Source: Selaginella tamariscina
Lineage: Eukaryota; Streptophyta; Lycopodiopsida; Selaginellales; Selaginellaceae
Assembly: GCA_003024785.1 (NCBI GenBank)
Contig: PUQB01000004.1
Span: forward strand, 930,001-994,000
Direction of reading: 5' to 3'
DNA length: 64,000 nucleotides
The notes under the pieces are model-generated. The model ran no database searches. It saw only the letters and a program-made list of their open reading frames with translations, and was not told the origin of the DNA. A program made the translations under genes and the position numbers. Of the stretch, positions 22,060-34,191 are shown in pieces (within the stretch, counting starts at the first letter, position 1; every line of letters starts with the position of its first letter).

Positions 22060-22739
22060 AATGACTAAAGAAGGACTTGTTACAGTGCTATATCTATAGT
22101 CACTCCAATTAAATACTTGTTGTAAGTTCACATATTTATAACCTTCGACAATACATTTATTATGTTTTGTATATATAAATGTATTAATATGTATATATAT
22201 ATATATATATATGATTTATCTATTTAATTTATAAGTTTTATTTATATTATATATATATGCAAATGTATATAATATAACTTTGTTAGTGGTTTAGGGCAAA
22301 GGTTTGCTCTACAAGAGTTTGTGCTCCATAGCTAAGGTTTATACATACTTATTTGCAGCCTCTCTTCACTGTCTAAGAGCAACAATTTTAGCTTCATAAC
22401 TAGGGTTTGCATAGCTCCATTCACGGTTGTCTTCATTTTGTCTAAAGGTAACGATTTCAATAAGAAGAGCAAGGGTTTGCACAACTCCATTCATAACCTC
22501 AATCACCATTCTATCCGAGCAGCAACGTTTCCCTATGCACCTCTAGACATACTTTAACAGCATATCTTTGTCTTTCATGAATGTTAGTGAAATAACAATA
22601 AAGAAGTTCAAGGATTTCTCCCCAGTACAATTAGTTACTTTTTTGGACAAGCGATTAGCAAGAAGGGCAAATGAGAGTTTAAAAAAACTTCTTTGAACGA
22701 CTAATAGAAGAGAACATTGGAGGTGAAGGCATTTTTTTG
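22060..22739. other. AT-rich arm sequence with TA microsatellite; no gene recognised
   Basis: (TA)n at about 22,190-22,212. A minus-strand 69-residue frame (22,543-22,752) has counterparts in the other two copies (for example plus 46,440-46,669, with LLYHTKECLHLQCSLLLVVQ). It could be a relic exon, but I recognise no family. Confidence 0.4.
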
Positions 22740-23110
22740 TGTACAAATACACAATCTTCTCTCTTTCTAATCACACAAACATACACACAAACAAACACAC
22801 AATCTTCTCTCTCACACACAAATGCATGCAAACACACAATCTTTTTCTCTTTCTAATCACACACACAAGCAAACACAAGATTTTATCTCTCTCTCACACA
22901 CATGCAAACACACAATCTTCTCTCTCTCTAATCACACACAAACACAAATACAACCGCATGCTCACATACAAACTCTCTCTCTCATGCACACACACACAAT
23001 CTCCCTCTCTCTCTCACACACACACAAACATAAATGTATGCAAACACATAATCTTCTATCTCTTTATGTCGTCACACACATATAAACATAAATACATGCT
23101 CCTTTTTATA
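22740..23110. repeat. CA/CT-rich microsatellite, left arm
   Basis: Imperfect tandem ACACACAAAC, CTCTCTCTCTAATCACACA and related units. Counterparts lie at about 28,690-29,215 and 46,010-46,440. Translations are Ser/His/Thr/Leu low-complexity. Confidence 0.85.
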
Positions 23111-23702
23111 GTTAACACAATCTTAATACATACTCATTTATATTAACTTCTTCCTCTTATTTTTATGCAAATGACAATGTCCTAGCTTGAAATGTGTTAT
23201 AAAAATTTAATTTCAAAGAAGAATATGTATGATAATGATGATGATGACAAAAGTGAAAATGAATAAAGACATTGAAATAAGAGTTTTTGAATGATTTTAT
23301 TATAATTTCTTGATTTGGTATGTAATTATTAGAACCATATAATGATTATGTGGAACCTTGAAGTCCTCTCCAACTTATCTTTGAACACATTTGAGAAAAG
23401 CAAAATGAAGATGAACATCAACACCAGATGAGGAGTATTAATAAACATTCGAAAACAAAAAGAAGAGAATTATAAAAGAAAGGACCAAAAAGCTCTTGAT
23501 AAAGGTAAAATATATTTTTTTACATTCTTGAATAAATGTTATTTAATAGATGTGTCATATAAATAAGTTGAAGAACATGTAACTAATCAAGAAAGAAGAA
23601 TTAAACATGGTCATGATGAAAATATATATATATGTTTTCATATGCTCACATAAACATACACATTTAAGAATGCATATATGTAAATATGTTTTACACACAA
23701 TC

Positions 23703-23736
<34 letters not shown>

Positions 23737-24835
23737 TCTTGAGAGTTATCTTATATAACTATGTGTGCCAAATGCATCTCCACAGATAAATGAAATCATT
23801 TTTGATTTTAAGGATGTCAACGATGAGCATAAGCAATTTCATGCAACAGTGTTTATTGAAAAAATTATAAACTTGTTGAATCTTAAAATTATTGTTGCAC
23901 AAAATTTTAAAGTAACTATGAAAACCCAACATGCTTTGTTACATGTTCTTAATTCATCGTTAGAACATGGTTTACTTAAAGTGACATTTAGAAGATTAGG
24001 AGAAGAATGTTTGGAATTCATTAATTGTGCTTAAGAAATAAGTTTTTATAATAACTTTTTGTATTTTGAGAATATAAAAAATCACTTTCATAAACGCTTC
24101 TTAAAATTATATCATTAAACATATAAAAAACTATCTCAAAACCAGATTCAAAATAATACCAAAAGTTTAATGAAAAATTATATTGAAAACCATGTCTTAA
24201 AATCACATATTAAAAACATAATAAATCATATCAGAAAGTTAAGTAATAAAATCAAACATGTACACATATACAAAAGTCATGTAAAATGTAAAAGATCGCA
24301 TAAAAAAAACTCTAAATATAATTTTTAACAAATGTATGATTGAAAAAAGATTTGAGAAAAAAAATAGTAGATGAAAAAGTCGTATACAAAACCATGAAAA
24401 AGAACTAGTGGTTAACATGTGATTGGTTGCATGCAAAAGTCACATTTGGTTTTTTTTTAAAATTTTGTATGTGTGTTTTGTTTGCAAAAATACATATATT
24501 TAAACCCTATTAAAAAATCATACAAGCTAAAAAAACCCTATACACATTCGGAAAAAACCACTTTGTCAATGCAACTTTTGTACATAATGATTCACATGTC
24601 AGCCACTTGACATTTTTTTTTAATAAAAGTCACATATTTTTGTTTGTTGTGACTGGTTGGTAATCTGACTGTGGTAATGTCCTCACAAAACAATTTTTAA
24701 CTTCATGATTATAGAACATTCATGTGCAACACGGATTCATGAAAAATGGACAGAAAGTAAGTTTTTAAACATTTTAGCGTTATTTGTTATTGCTTCTTCA
24801 TTCACCCCTCGTTCATTGTAGGTCATGATTTTCTC
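23111..24835. other. AT-rich arm sequence with one conserved short frame
   Basis: Contains (TA)n at 23,707-23,734 and an 89-codon open frame at 23,765-24,034 on the plus strand (INEIIFDFKDVNDEHKQFHA; HALLHVLNSSLEHGLLKVTF). The counterparts in the right arm and third copy carry indels in this frame. It may be an exon of the same lost gene as the block at 24,836. No family recognised. The rest shows nothing gene-like. Confidence 0.4.
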
Positions 24836-25441
24836 ATAATATGTGTATGAATTTAAGGACTATCAACTCAACAAGAGATTAGAAGAGGTTGGAAGAGTAC
24901 TATGACACAAACATGGACCTCATCTCAAACGTTCTAGAGAAGAGCAAGATGGAATTGTTATCTATCAGACCTAATATTATTCAGAGTATAAAGAGTGCTA
25001 CGTTCGTTTTATGTAGTTGCTCATGGAGCCCTTTGTTCTAGAGGATGGTGTGGTCGTTGACTTCACCACCAACACAAGAAGCATGCTAAAGGCATGTATG
25101 ATGCTCGATAGATTTGTTTGCTACATCGAAAGGAATATAACTTATCACAAAGAATTAGTGAGAATCTGTCACAAATTTTAGCAGGTAAATTGCATGAATC
25201 TTGACATCTCATTGTTTATTTACTACTGATTTGAAATAAATGTTTGTTTTCTTCACTAATTTTAAATCGTTATCCAAAATTTGAAGAAACTAGCAGTGGT
25301 AAGTATTTATGTGGAAGATCATGTAATGTTGGAGCTAATTCTCCTTACAAAAATTTTAAATTCTCAATATATGTTGAAGCTTTACTGCATCGTTATGTTG
25401 TTAATCCACCCATAACTAAATACAAGACAATTTGCCGATGA
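24836..25441 (+). pseudogene. Relic exons with methyltransferase-like motif, left arm
   Basis: One frame near 25,022-25,170 reads LLMEPFVLEDGVVVDFTTNT then RSMLKACMMLDRFVCYIER. It resembles motif I and the following acidic position of DNA (N4/N6) methyltransferases (VVDxFxGTGS...AA...GR...G-E). In-frame stops lie upstream. A GT-type donor follows at about 25,185, and a second exon-like frame occupies 25,244-25,441 (FEETSSGKYLCGRSCNVGAN). Copies occur at 26,357-26,960 and 43,680-44,290 on the minus strand. The methyltransferase reading is inference from one motif. Confidence 0.35.
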
Positions 25442-25559
25442 ACCCACCATTTTCTTAATTTAAAAGCAACAAAGCTTTACTGCATCGTTACTTTTTATTT
25501 AAGTAAAGTTCTATAGTATGCAGTTAGAACTAATATTGTCTCTCACATTCGCTTTAGTG

Positions 25560-25838
25560 CCTCCATATAGAGCACTTGTTCTCGACGAAATGAGTTGATT
25601 TATGCATATGAAGACTTGCAAGTAGGGACCCATCCTATGATCTGCATGTCTTTAACATGATGAAATCCTTGGGCAAAAGTCCGGTGTAATTGATAAGTGT
25701 CATCAAACCTTACTCTATGCTTAGGCCCTTGCTACTGTCCCAGTGTAGTTCCACTCACCACAGATTTCTCCCTTCATTTTCAACATGGAATGGTTGTTAA
25801 TCCAAAATGTAATGGACTATATGGACCTACGTGTTATT
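25560..25838 (-). pseudogene. Relic exon, convergent with the methyltransferase-like relic
   Basis: Reverse-complement counterpart of 25,985-26,290 and of the open frame at 43,351-43,614 (INYTGLLPKDFIVKADHKMG; RREQVLYMLHVEALKRM). In this copy the frame is interrupted. No family recognised. Confidence 0.35.
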
Positions 25839-25984
25839 CACATTTAATACATTGTTAATGAATACATTATTCACATATAATACTTAACATTCTTTAAAAT
25901 TAAAAAGTTTAAAAGCAAGAATCGGGAGAGGTGCACTTTAATGTTTATTAATGAAGATGGATTCACGCACAAAAACTTGCATCT
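25839..25984. other. Spacer at the centre of the palindrome
   Basis: 146 bp between the symmetric CCTACGTGTTATT and AATAACACGTAGG. The third copy (43,171-43,330) shows that the spacer is made of the two different unit ends. The part up to about 25,886 belongs to the left unit (TAAGTATTATATGTGAAT on the complement), and from about 25,888 to the right unit (TTTAAAATTAAAAAGTTTAA). The true head-to-head joint is therefore at about 25,886-25,893. Confidence 0.8.
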
Positions 25985-26290
25985 AATAACACGTAGGTTC
26001 ATATAGTCCATTATATCTTGGATCAACAACCATTCCACGTTGAAAAGGAAGGAAGAAATCTATGGTGAGTGGAACCACACTGGGACAGTAGCAAGGGCCT
26101 GAGCATAGAGGAAGGTTTGATGACACTTATCAATTACACCGGACTTTTGCCCAAGGATTTCATCGTGTTAAAGACATGCAAATCATAATACATGCAAGTC
26201 TCCATATGCACAAATCAACTCATTTCGTCAAGAACAAGTGCTCTATATGTTACATGTGGAGGCACTAAAGCGAATGCGAGCGATAATATC
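25985..26290 (+). pseudogene. Relic exon, right arm
   Basis: Counterpart of the 87-codon open frame at 43,351-43,614. Here the frame is broken by small indels (for example, GTGTTAAAGACATGC replaces the segment coding for VKADHKMG). Unknown family. Confidence 0.35.
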
Positions 26291-26356
26291 AGTTCTAAAT
26301 GAATTGCTTATTATAGAACTTTACTTAAATAAAAAGGCATTCATATAGTTCATCCT

Positions 26357-26960
26357 CTAGTTAGATTTTGTTGCTTCTAAATTAAGAAAACGGTGGGTTT
26401 GTCGACAAATTGTCTTGTATTTAGTTATGGGTGGATGAACAACATAACGATGCAGTAAAGCTTCAACATATATTGAGAATTTAAAATTTTTGTAGGGAGA
26501 ATTAGCTCCAACATTATATGATCTTCCACATAAACACTTACCACTGCTAGTTTCTTCAAAATTTGGATAACGATTTAAAATTAATGAAGAGAACAAACAT
26601 TTATTCCAAATCAGTAGTAAATAAACAATGAGATGTCAAGATTCATGCAGTTTACCTGCTAAAATTTGTGACAGATTCTCACTAATTCTTTGTGATAAGT
26701 TATATTCCTTTCGATGTAGCAAACAAATCTATCGAGCATCATACATGCCTTTAGCATGCTTCTTGTGTTGGTGGTGAAGTCAACGACCACACCATCCTCT
26801 AGAACAAAGGGCTCCATGAGCAACTACATAAAACGAACGTAGCACTCTTTATACTCTGAATAATATTAGGTCTGATAGATAACAATTCCATCTTGCTCTT
26901 CTCTAGAACGTTTGGGATGAGGTCCATGTTTGTGTCATAGTACTCTTCCAACCTCTTCTA
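26357..26960 (-). pseudogene. Relic exons with methyltransferase-like motif, right arm
   Basis: Reverse complement of the left-arm relic. The exon-like frame at 26,357-26,596 (FEETSSGKCLCGRSYNVGAN) is open for 79 codons. The motif-I-like block (GVVVDFTTNT) lies at about 26,650-26,800. Confidence 0.35.
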
Positions 26961-28689
26961 GTCTCTTGTTGAGTTGATAGTCCTTAAATTCATACACATA
27001 TTATGAGAAAGTCATGACCTGCAATGAACCAGGGGTGAATGAAGAAGCAACAACAAATAATTTAAAACTTACCTTCTGTCCATTTTCCATAAATCCGTGT
27101 TGCACATGAATGTTCCATAATCATAAAGTTAAAAATTGTTTTGTGATGACATTACCACAGTCACATTACCAACCAGTCACAACAAACTAAAATATGTGAC
27201 TTTTATTAAAAAAAATGTCAAGTGGCAAACATGTGAATCATTACGTACAAAAGTTGCATTGGCAAAGTGGTTTTTTCCGAATGTGTATAGGGTTTTTTTT
27301 AGCTTACATGATTTTTTAATTTGTTTTTTAATATGGTTTTAATATATGTATTTTTGCAAACAAAACTCACATACAAAATTAAAAAAAAAAACAAATGTGA
27401 CTTTTGCATGCAACCATTCACATGTTAACCACTAGTTCTTTTTCATGGTTTTGTATACGACTTTTTCATCTAGTATTTTATTTCTCAAATCTTTTTTCAA
27501 TCATAAATTTGTTAAAAATTATATTTAGAGTTTTTTTATGCGATCTTTTACATTTTATATGACTTTTTTGGATATGTGTACATGTTTGATTTTATTACTT
27601 AACTTTCTGATATGATTTATTATATGTTTTTGATATGTGATTTTAAGACATGGTTTTCAATGTAATTTTTCATTAAACTTTTGGTATTATTTTGAATCTG
27701 GTTTTGAGATAGTTTTTTATATGTTTAATGATATAATTTTAAGACGCATTTATGAAAGTGATTTTTTATATTCTTAAAATACAAAAAGTTATTATAAAAA
27801 TTTATTTTTAAAGCACAATTAATGAATTTCAAACATTCTTCTCCTAAGCTTCTAAATGTCACTTTAAGTAAACCATGTTCTAACGATGAGTTAAAGAACA
27901 TGTAACAAAGCCTGTTGGGTTTTTATAACTACTTTAAAATTTTGTACAACAATAGTTTTTAAAATTCAACAAGTTTAGAATTTTTTCAATAAGCATTGTT
28001 GCATGAAATTGCTTATACTCATCGTTGACATCCTTAAAATCAAAAGTGATTTCATTTATCTGTGGAGATGCATTTGGCACACATAGTTATAAGATAACTC
28101 TTAATACTTATATATATAATAATTGTGTGTAAAACACATTTATGTATATTAGTATATGCATTCTTAAATGTGTATGTTTATGTGAGCATATGAAAACATG
28201 TATATATACTTTCATCATGACCATGTTTAATTCTTCTTTTTTGACTAGCTGCATGTTCTTCAATTTATTTATATGACACATTTATTAAACAACATTTATT
28301 CAAGAATGTAAAAATATATATTTTACCTTTATCAAGAGCCTTTTTGGTCCTTTTCTTTTATAATTCTCTTCTTTTTCTTTTCGAATGTTTGTTAATGCTT
28401 CTCATGCGGTGTTAGTGTTCATATTCATTTTGCTTTTTTGAAATGTGTTCCAAGAGAAGTTGGAGAGGACTTAAAGGTTCCACATAATCATTCTGTGGTT
28501 CTAATAATTACATACCAAATCAAGAAATTATAATAAAATCATTCAGAAACTCTTATTTCAATGTCTTTATTCATTTCCACTTTTATATCATCATCATTAT
28601 CATATATGTTCTTCTTTGAAATTAAAATTTTATAACACATTTCAAGCTAGCACATTGTTATTTGCATAAAGATAAGAGGAGGAAGTTAA
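26961..28689. other. AT-rich arm sequence; no gene seen
   Basis: Inverted counterpart of 23,111-24,800. The left-arm 89-codon frame is interrupted here (about 27,810-28,080). Nothing else gene-like. Confidence 0.45.
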
Positions 28690-29215
28690 TATAAATAAGC
28701 ATGTATTAAGATTGTGTTAACTATAAAGAGGAACATGTATTTATGTTTGTATATGTGTGATGACATAGAGAGATAAAAGATTATGTGTTTGCACATGTGT
28801 GTATTGATATGTTTTATGTATGTAGATGCATTTGTTTGATATGTACACATACATTTATGTTTGTGTGTGTGTGTGTGAGAGAGAGGGAGATTGTGTGTGT
28901 GTGTGCATGAGAGAGAGAGTTTGTATGTGAGCATGCGGTTGTATTTGTGATTAGAGAGAGAAAAGATTGTGTGTTTGCATGCATTTGTGTGTGTGTGTGA
29001 GAGAGATAAAATCTTGTGTTTGCTTGTGTGTGTGATTAGAAAGAGAAAAAAGATTGTGTGTTACATGCATTTTATGTGTGAGAGAGACAGAGAAAAAAAG
29101 AGAGAGAGATTGTGTGTTTGTTTGTGTGTGTATGTTTTTGTGATTAGAGAGAGAGAAGATTGTGTATTTGTATGTGTTTGTGTGTATGTGTGAAGAGAGA
29201 AAAGATTGTGCGTTT
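28690..29215. repeat. TG/AG-rich microsatellite, right arm
   Basis: Imperfect GTGTGTGTGAGAGAGAG and TTAGAGAGAGAAGATTGTGT units; inverted counterpart of 22,740-23,110. Low-complexity frames on both strands are discounted. Confidence 0.85.
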
Positions 29216-29774
29216 TGCAGTGAAGATGTTGCCAATCTACTCTACCACACAAAAGAGTGCCTTCACCTCCAATGTTCTCTTCTATTAGTCGTTCAAAGAA
29301 GTTTTTAAGCCCTACTTGCCCTTTTTACTAATCGCTTGTCCAAAAAGACAACTAATTGTACTGGAGAGAAATCTTTTCACTTCTTTATTGTTATTTCACT
29401 AACATCCATGAAAGACAAAGATATGCTATTAAAGTATGTCTACTAGAGGTGCGCATGGAAACGTTGCTGCTCAGATAGAATGACAATTGAGGCTATGAAT
29501 GGAGTTGTGCAAACCCTTGCTCTTCTTGCTGAAATCGTTACCTTTAGACAAAATGAAGACAAGCCGTGAAAGGAGCTGTGAAGACCCTAGTTATGAAGTT
29601 AAAATTGTTGCTCTTAGACACAATGAAGAGAGGTTGCAAATAGGCATCTACAAACCTTAGCTATGGAGCACAAACTCTTGTAAAGCAACCTTTGCCCTAA
29701 ACCACTGACAAAGTTATATTATATACATTTGCATATATATATAATATAAATACTTATAAATATAATACATAAAT

Positions 29775-29805
<31 letters not shown>

Positions 29806-30026
29806 CACACATACTAATACATTTATATATATAAAAGCATAATCAAATTTAAACATAATAAATGTATTGTCAAGGGTTATAAATATGTGAACTTACAACA
29901 AGTATTTAATTGGAGTGATTATAGATACACATGATGATCTTTGATAGCACTGTAACAAGTCCTTTTTAGTCATTGTGATGGCAATAGACTGTCACTATCT
30001 TTGACTTTAAGTAAGTGCATAGACAT
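29216..30026. other. Arm sequence flanking element B LTR; no gene recognised
   Basis: Contains a relic frame also seen in the other copies (about 29,220-29,450) and a (CA)n run at about 29,782-29,806. The empty site of the left-arm solo LTR lies at about 29,965-29,980. Confidence 0.4.
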
Positions 30027-32323
30027 TGTCGAAGGAAAATCATTCGAGGACTTGTATGTTTGGGACTTAATGGCTTTAGTGATAACGCATCATAATAATC
30101 CTTGCTCACACACATGAAGAAAAGAAAATAAAATAAATAAAAAGGGTAAACATGAGATAAAACTCATGATACAAAAGGTACACTAATTAATTTTTATATT
30201 TCATCATAAAAGCACACACAAAATATAATTTTATCACACTTATTTACAAAGTAAGGAAAGAAAAGAAAACACTTCAGACAATTTATTTATTTTTATATAT
30301 CTCATTTATATCCCTGTATATTTGGTTCTTTATATACCCAAAATAATATAAAGAATGCATGTAAGGTAAGGATGTAAAAGAAGGTGTAAGATCCGGGTTA
30401 CATAAGAATAAATAATGATAGGGGGTTATGGAAGAAGGTGGGTTTGACCCATAAATGGTGGGGATTATATAAGAAAGTTGACTTGACCCATAAATGGTGG
30501 GGGGTTATATAAGAAAGTTGACTTGACCCATAAATGGTGGGGGGTTATAGAAGAAGGTGACTTGACTTTGACTTAGAGGGTGACAAGGAAGGTGCATGGA
30601 AAAAAACAAAGAAAATGTGCATGTTCAAAACAAGCACTAACTATATACATTGACATAATAATGTTGATTAGTTTGACCATGCATAAAAAGACAAAGAAGG
30701 GGAATAATAAAGTGAAATAGAGACACGAGAAGAAGACTAATCTAGTACATACATACCAGGGGCTACCAAGGTGATGGTCCAAATTTTCTTGTGACATAAA
30801 TCCCACCCAAACAGCATGCATTGCCACACGATGTAGATTGTTTGAAAATTGATAACTACTGCCGAACATGAAAGTGCTTCAACATGTAACCATTAACCCA
30901 GGTGCCATGCTGTTCTCCATCCAAGTTTACTAAAAGATATAACCATTTTTATAAGCCTCCACAATGATGAAAGGTTCATCCCATCTTAGTAAGAACTTCT
31001 TTGAAAAGGTCTTATCCAATCAACTATCATACATGTACTGCTTCCACTTTTGCTGCATTACCTATATAAGTTACAAGACTTGTCTTCATAATTCATCCAT
31101 GCTCTCCAGCTAAACCAGCCTTGCTTGTAAGTCCTCACCATTTCCAAGCCCATGCCTCAATGCTAAACGCAAGCTTGGTATTTCTAGTTGAATTGAGAGT
31201 ATTGCTTATATACCATAAACTAATTGAAATGGTGTGTACCTAGTATCAACATTGTGTATTGTCCTAAAAGCCCAAAGTGTTGCCGGTAACCACTTGTCCT
31301 AATCCTTCTTACGATCCACTGCAAGCTTAGCTAATATATTGCACAACACTCCATTCGTTTGTTCCACCAATCCATTAGTTTGAGGGTAATAACTTGTTCA
31401 TTGTCGTCGTGTAATGGACAATTAAAAAAGAAGAAGCTCCACCACTTCATTACAAAAATGAAAATCCTGATCTGTTATTATCTCTAATGTACACTCAAAC
31501 CTGGTAATAATGTTTTAAATGATGAAATTTGTTGCAATCTCCTTGGTACAAGCTCAAAGAAAGACTACTTCCACCCACTTTGTGAGATAGTCAGTACCCA
31601 CAATAATGTATCTCTTTTGGAAAGAAGCCATTAACAAGGGACCAACAAAGTCTATTCCCCACTTCTTGAATGGACTTGTTGGTAAAATAGGATGTAAAGA
31701 TCCCCTACATAACACTCCTCTCCCAAAAATCTGGCAAACTTCACAAGTCCGGCACCACTCCTTAATATCCTTGAAGAGAGTAACCTGCATTGACTATCTT
31801 CCTGGAAGTATAGTCATGTGAGAAGTGTCCGCCACAAATCCTTCATAGCATTGCTCCATAATATGTTTTCTCTCCTAACAACCCATCACTCATCGAAGCA
31901 CATCATCTTACCTTATCCTATAAAGTAACTCACTCATTACTTTATAGGGTCGAGATTGTTACATGATTTCTTTTTCTGAGTTGTTCTACAACCTTCTGGA
32001 AACTTCCCATCCATCAAGAAATTGTAAACTTCTTGATAATCCTTCATGTCGGGTGAAATAGCACAAACCTTCAAGAGATAATGGAACTTCTCAATGTCAC
32101 CTTGGTCCAACATTTCTACTAGACCCGCTTTTATGTTCACTCAAAATCATACTCAACCAAAGTTGTGATCCACCTAGAAAATTTCCCTATGAGCCAGGCT
32201 TGTTGGCAATGTATTTTAAGTGTTACATTTTTTATTAGAAAAAACAAAGTGGCACCCCCACAAGTAATGCTTGAACTTCTCCACTACATATATGATTGTT
32301 GCTACTTGCTTTTTCAACATTGG
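30027..32323 (-). mobile_element. Element B 3' part (RNase H end, integrase, LTR), right arm
   Basis: LTR at 30,027-30,796 (minus orientation TGTCACAAG...TTCGACA), preceded by the purine tract. Degenerate integrase and RNase H end lie at 30,800-32,323; the best stretch is 31,554-31,790 (CRTCEVCQIFGRGVLCRGSL; GIDFVGPLLMASFQKRYIIV). It is cut at 32,323/32,324 (CAACATTGG|ATGTATT), where PPR sequence starts. Confidence 0.82.
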
Positions 32324-33948
32324 ATGTATTTTCAGCCATGGAAAGATGTTGTGCTCCGGATGCAAGGACTTACGTTGCTGTATCAGCAGCTTGCATAAGT
32401 ATACTGGATGCAGGGAGGCTGTGGTTGCTTGGGCAAGGACGAGCTATACATCTCAAGGCAGGATGCTTTGATACATACGTGGGGAACATGCTCATCACAC
32501 TCTATGCAAAAGCCAACAGTATGGGTGATGCTAAGAGGGTGTTCGATGGGACTGTTCAACGTGACGTGGTGTCATGGAATGCGTTGTTACAAGGCTATGT
32601 GGAGAACGAAGAGCCCGAGATGACCATACAACTCTTTGATCACATAGAAGATAAACACTGTGTTCCGGATTCTAGAACATACATTGCAACACTCAGCGCT
32701 TGTGCTGCTTTAGCAAATGAAGACAGGATGAAGTGGCTGGAGAAAGGAAGATCTATTCATTATCAGGCAGTGAGGAACAAGTGCTGTGATGTCTTTGTGG
32801 AGAACACGCTCATCATCATGTACTCTAGAAGCGGGAGCGTCTCTGATGCTCATAGTATTTTGAGAGGACAACCCATCGGAACGTGGTTACATGGAATGCG
32901 CCCTTACATGGATACGTGAAAGATGGGAAGAACAAGATGGTTCTCAAGCTCTTTGATGCCATGGATATTAGTGGATGCAAAGCTAATGCCAGAACCTCTT
33001 GCAGCTTGCGCATCACCAGCCAAAGAGAACAAGAGATGGCTTACCAAGGGAGATGATATTCACACCCAGGCACATACAAGTGGCTGTTGTAACATCTTTG
33101 TAGAGAACGCACTGTTAGATATGTACATGAAAGGGAGAAGCACAATGGAAGCACGCAAGATTTTAGATGGGATGCTTTACCGTGACATTGTAACATGGAA
33201 CTGCCTCATCCAGGGCTATGTAGAGAATGGGGAGGACGAGCTTGCACTGGAGATGCTTCAAAGGATGGTCTATGAAGGTGTTACACTGAAGAGTGCTTCT
33301 TTTGTTGCAGGAGTAATGGCTTGTAAGAACCTGGAGGATATGAAGAAAGGAATGCATTTCCACAGTGAAATACTGAGGTGTGGTTTAGAGAGTGATACAC
33401 AGATTGGGACATGTTTAGTTGAGTTTTATGGCAAGTGCGGGGTGAGGGATGTTGCTATAGAAGTTTTCGACTCTATAGTAGTGAAGGACGTCTATGCTTG
33501 GAATGCATTATTGAGTGGCTATAACCAACAAGGTGAAACCACAAAAGTGATCCAACTCTTTGAGACAATGGAACAAGAAAGGAGTGTGTACCCAAACAAG
33601 GTGAGTTTCACTCATGTTCTCACTGCTTGTGGTCAAGCTAGTTTAACAAAGCAAGCCAAAGGATACTTTGAGGAAATGCAGTTAAAATACAGTATCCCTC
33701 CTGATAAAATACATTATACGTGTATGATAGATCGTAACTGTATAGAAGAAGCATTACGAATGGTTGAGGAGATGCCATTTGATGCAGATGTTGTTATGTG
33801 GACCTCAATACTTGGTGCTTGTCACAAGTGGAACAACGTAGCTGCTACAAGGGTGGCATACAATTCATTATTGAAACTAGATGAAAACGCTGCTGTAGCT
33901 TATGTGTCATACACATTGCAGCTTCCACCAACGAATGAATGTTCATAA
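32324..33948 (+). pseudogene. PPR protein pseudogene, right copy
   Basis: PLS-class PPR repeats in two long frames. 32,296-32,919 includes GNMLITLYAKANSMGDAKRV and RDVVSWNALLQGYVENEEPE. 32,923-33,948 includes ENALLDMYMKGRSTMEARKI, RDIVTWNCLIQGYVENGEDE and KDVYAWNALLSGYNQQGE. The two join only through a T-run shortened to four (32,858-32,861; five in the left copy) plus the frame break near 32,990 that both copies share. A deletion of about 10 bp near 33,908 destroys the LMGNI segment kept in the left copy. The first repeats are missing: the gene begins at its junction with element B. If the break were repaired it would be an organellar RNA-binding factor (family knowledge); as it stands it is not functional. 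Confidence 0.85.
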
Positions 33949-34191
33949 AATGGTATTAATCTTTCAACTTCTGTATATATTACAGCAGTAGAGATTAAGC
34001 CTCCGTATGGTATCACTTACTTTAGCATTAACGTTTATTAAACTTGTTTAATTTCATAGCTAAATTTAAGCTACATCTGATCAAAAGTATTAGGAAATAC
34101 CAAGAATAGATGGAAAATTGTAATTTTATGACGATTAATCTAGTATATAAGTGAGTAATGTTCAACAAGTTAAAAAACCATACTCTTCTTC

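Larger units (their letters stand above)
12155..25838. repeat. Left arm of giant palindrome
   Basis: Reverse-complement match to 25,985-42,123. The outer edge is defined by TACGAGTAGTAATTG (left, about 12,155) against its complement ending near 42,123; beyond it the flanks differ (element A versus unrelated AT-rich DNA). The inner edge is CCTACGTGTTATT at 25,826-25,838. The arm carries two differences of its own: a solo LTR (20,391-22,054) and a tandem duplication (17.0-18.1 kb). About 13.7 kb as it stands. Confidence 0.93.

Noticed and set aside
22739..23146. Open frames of up to 135 codons in CA/CT repeats (also 28.7-29.2 and 46.0-46.5 kb)
   Set aside because: Low-complexity translations of microsatellite; both strands are open for the same reason.
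25839..25984. Palindrome as a sequencing fold-back artefact
   Set aside because: Arms differ by private insertions, indels and several percent in the inner part, so they are not two passes of one molecule; haplotype misjoining cannot be excluded.
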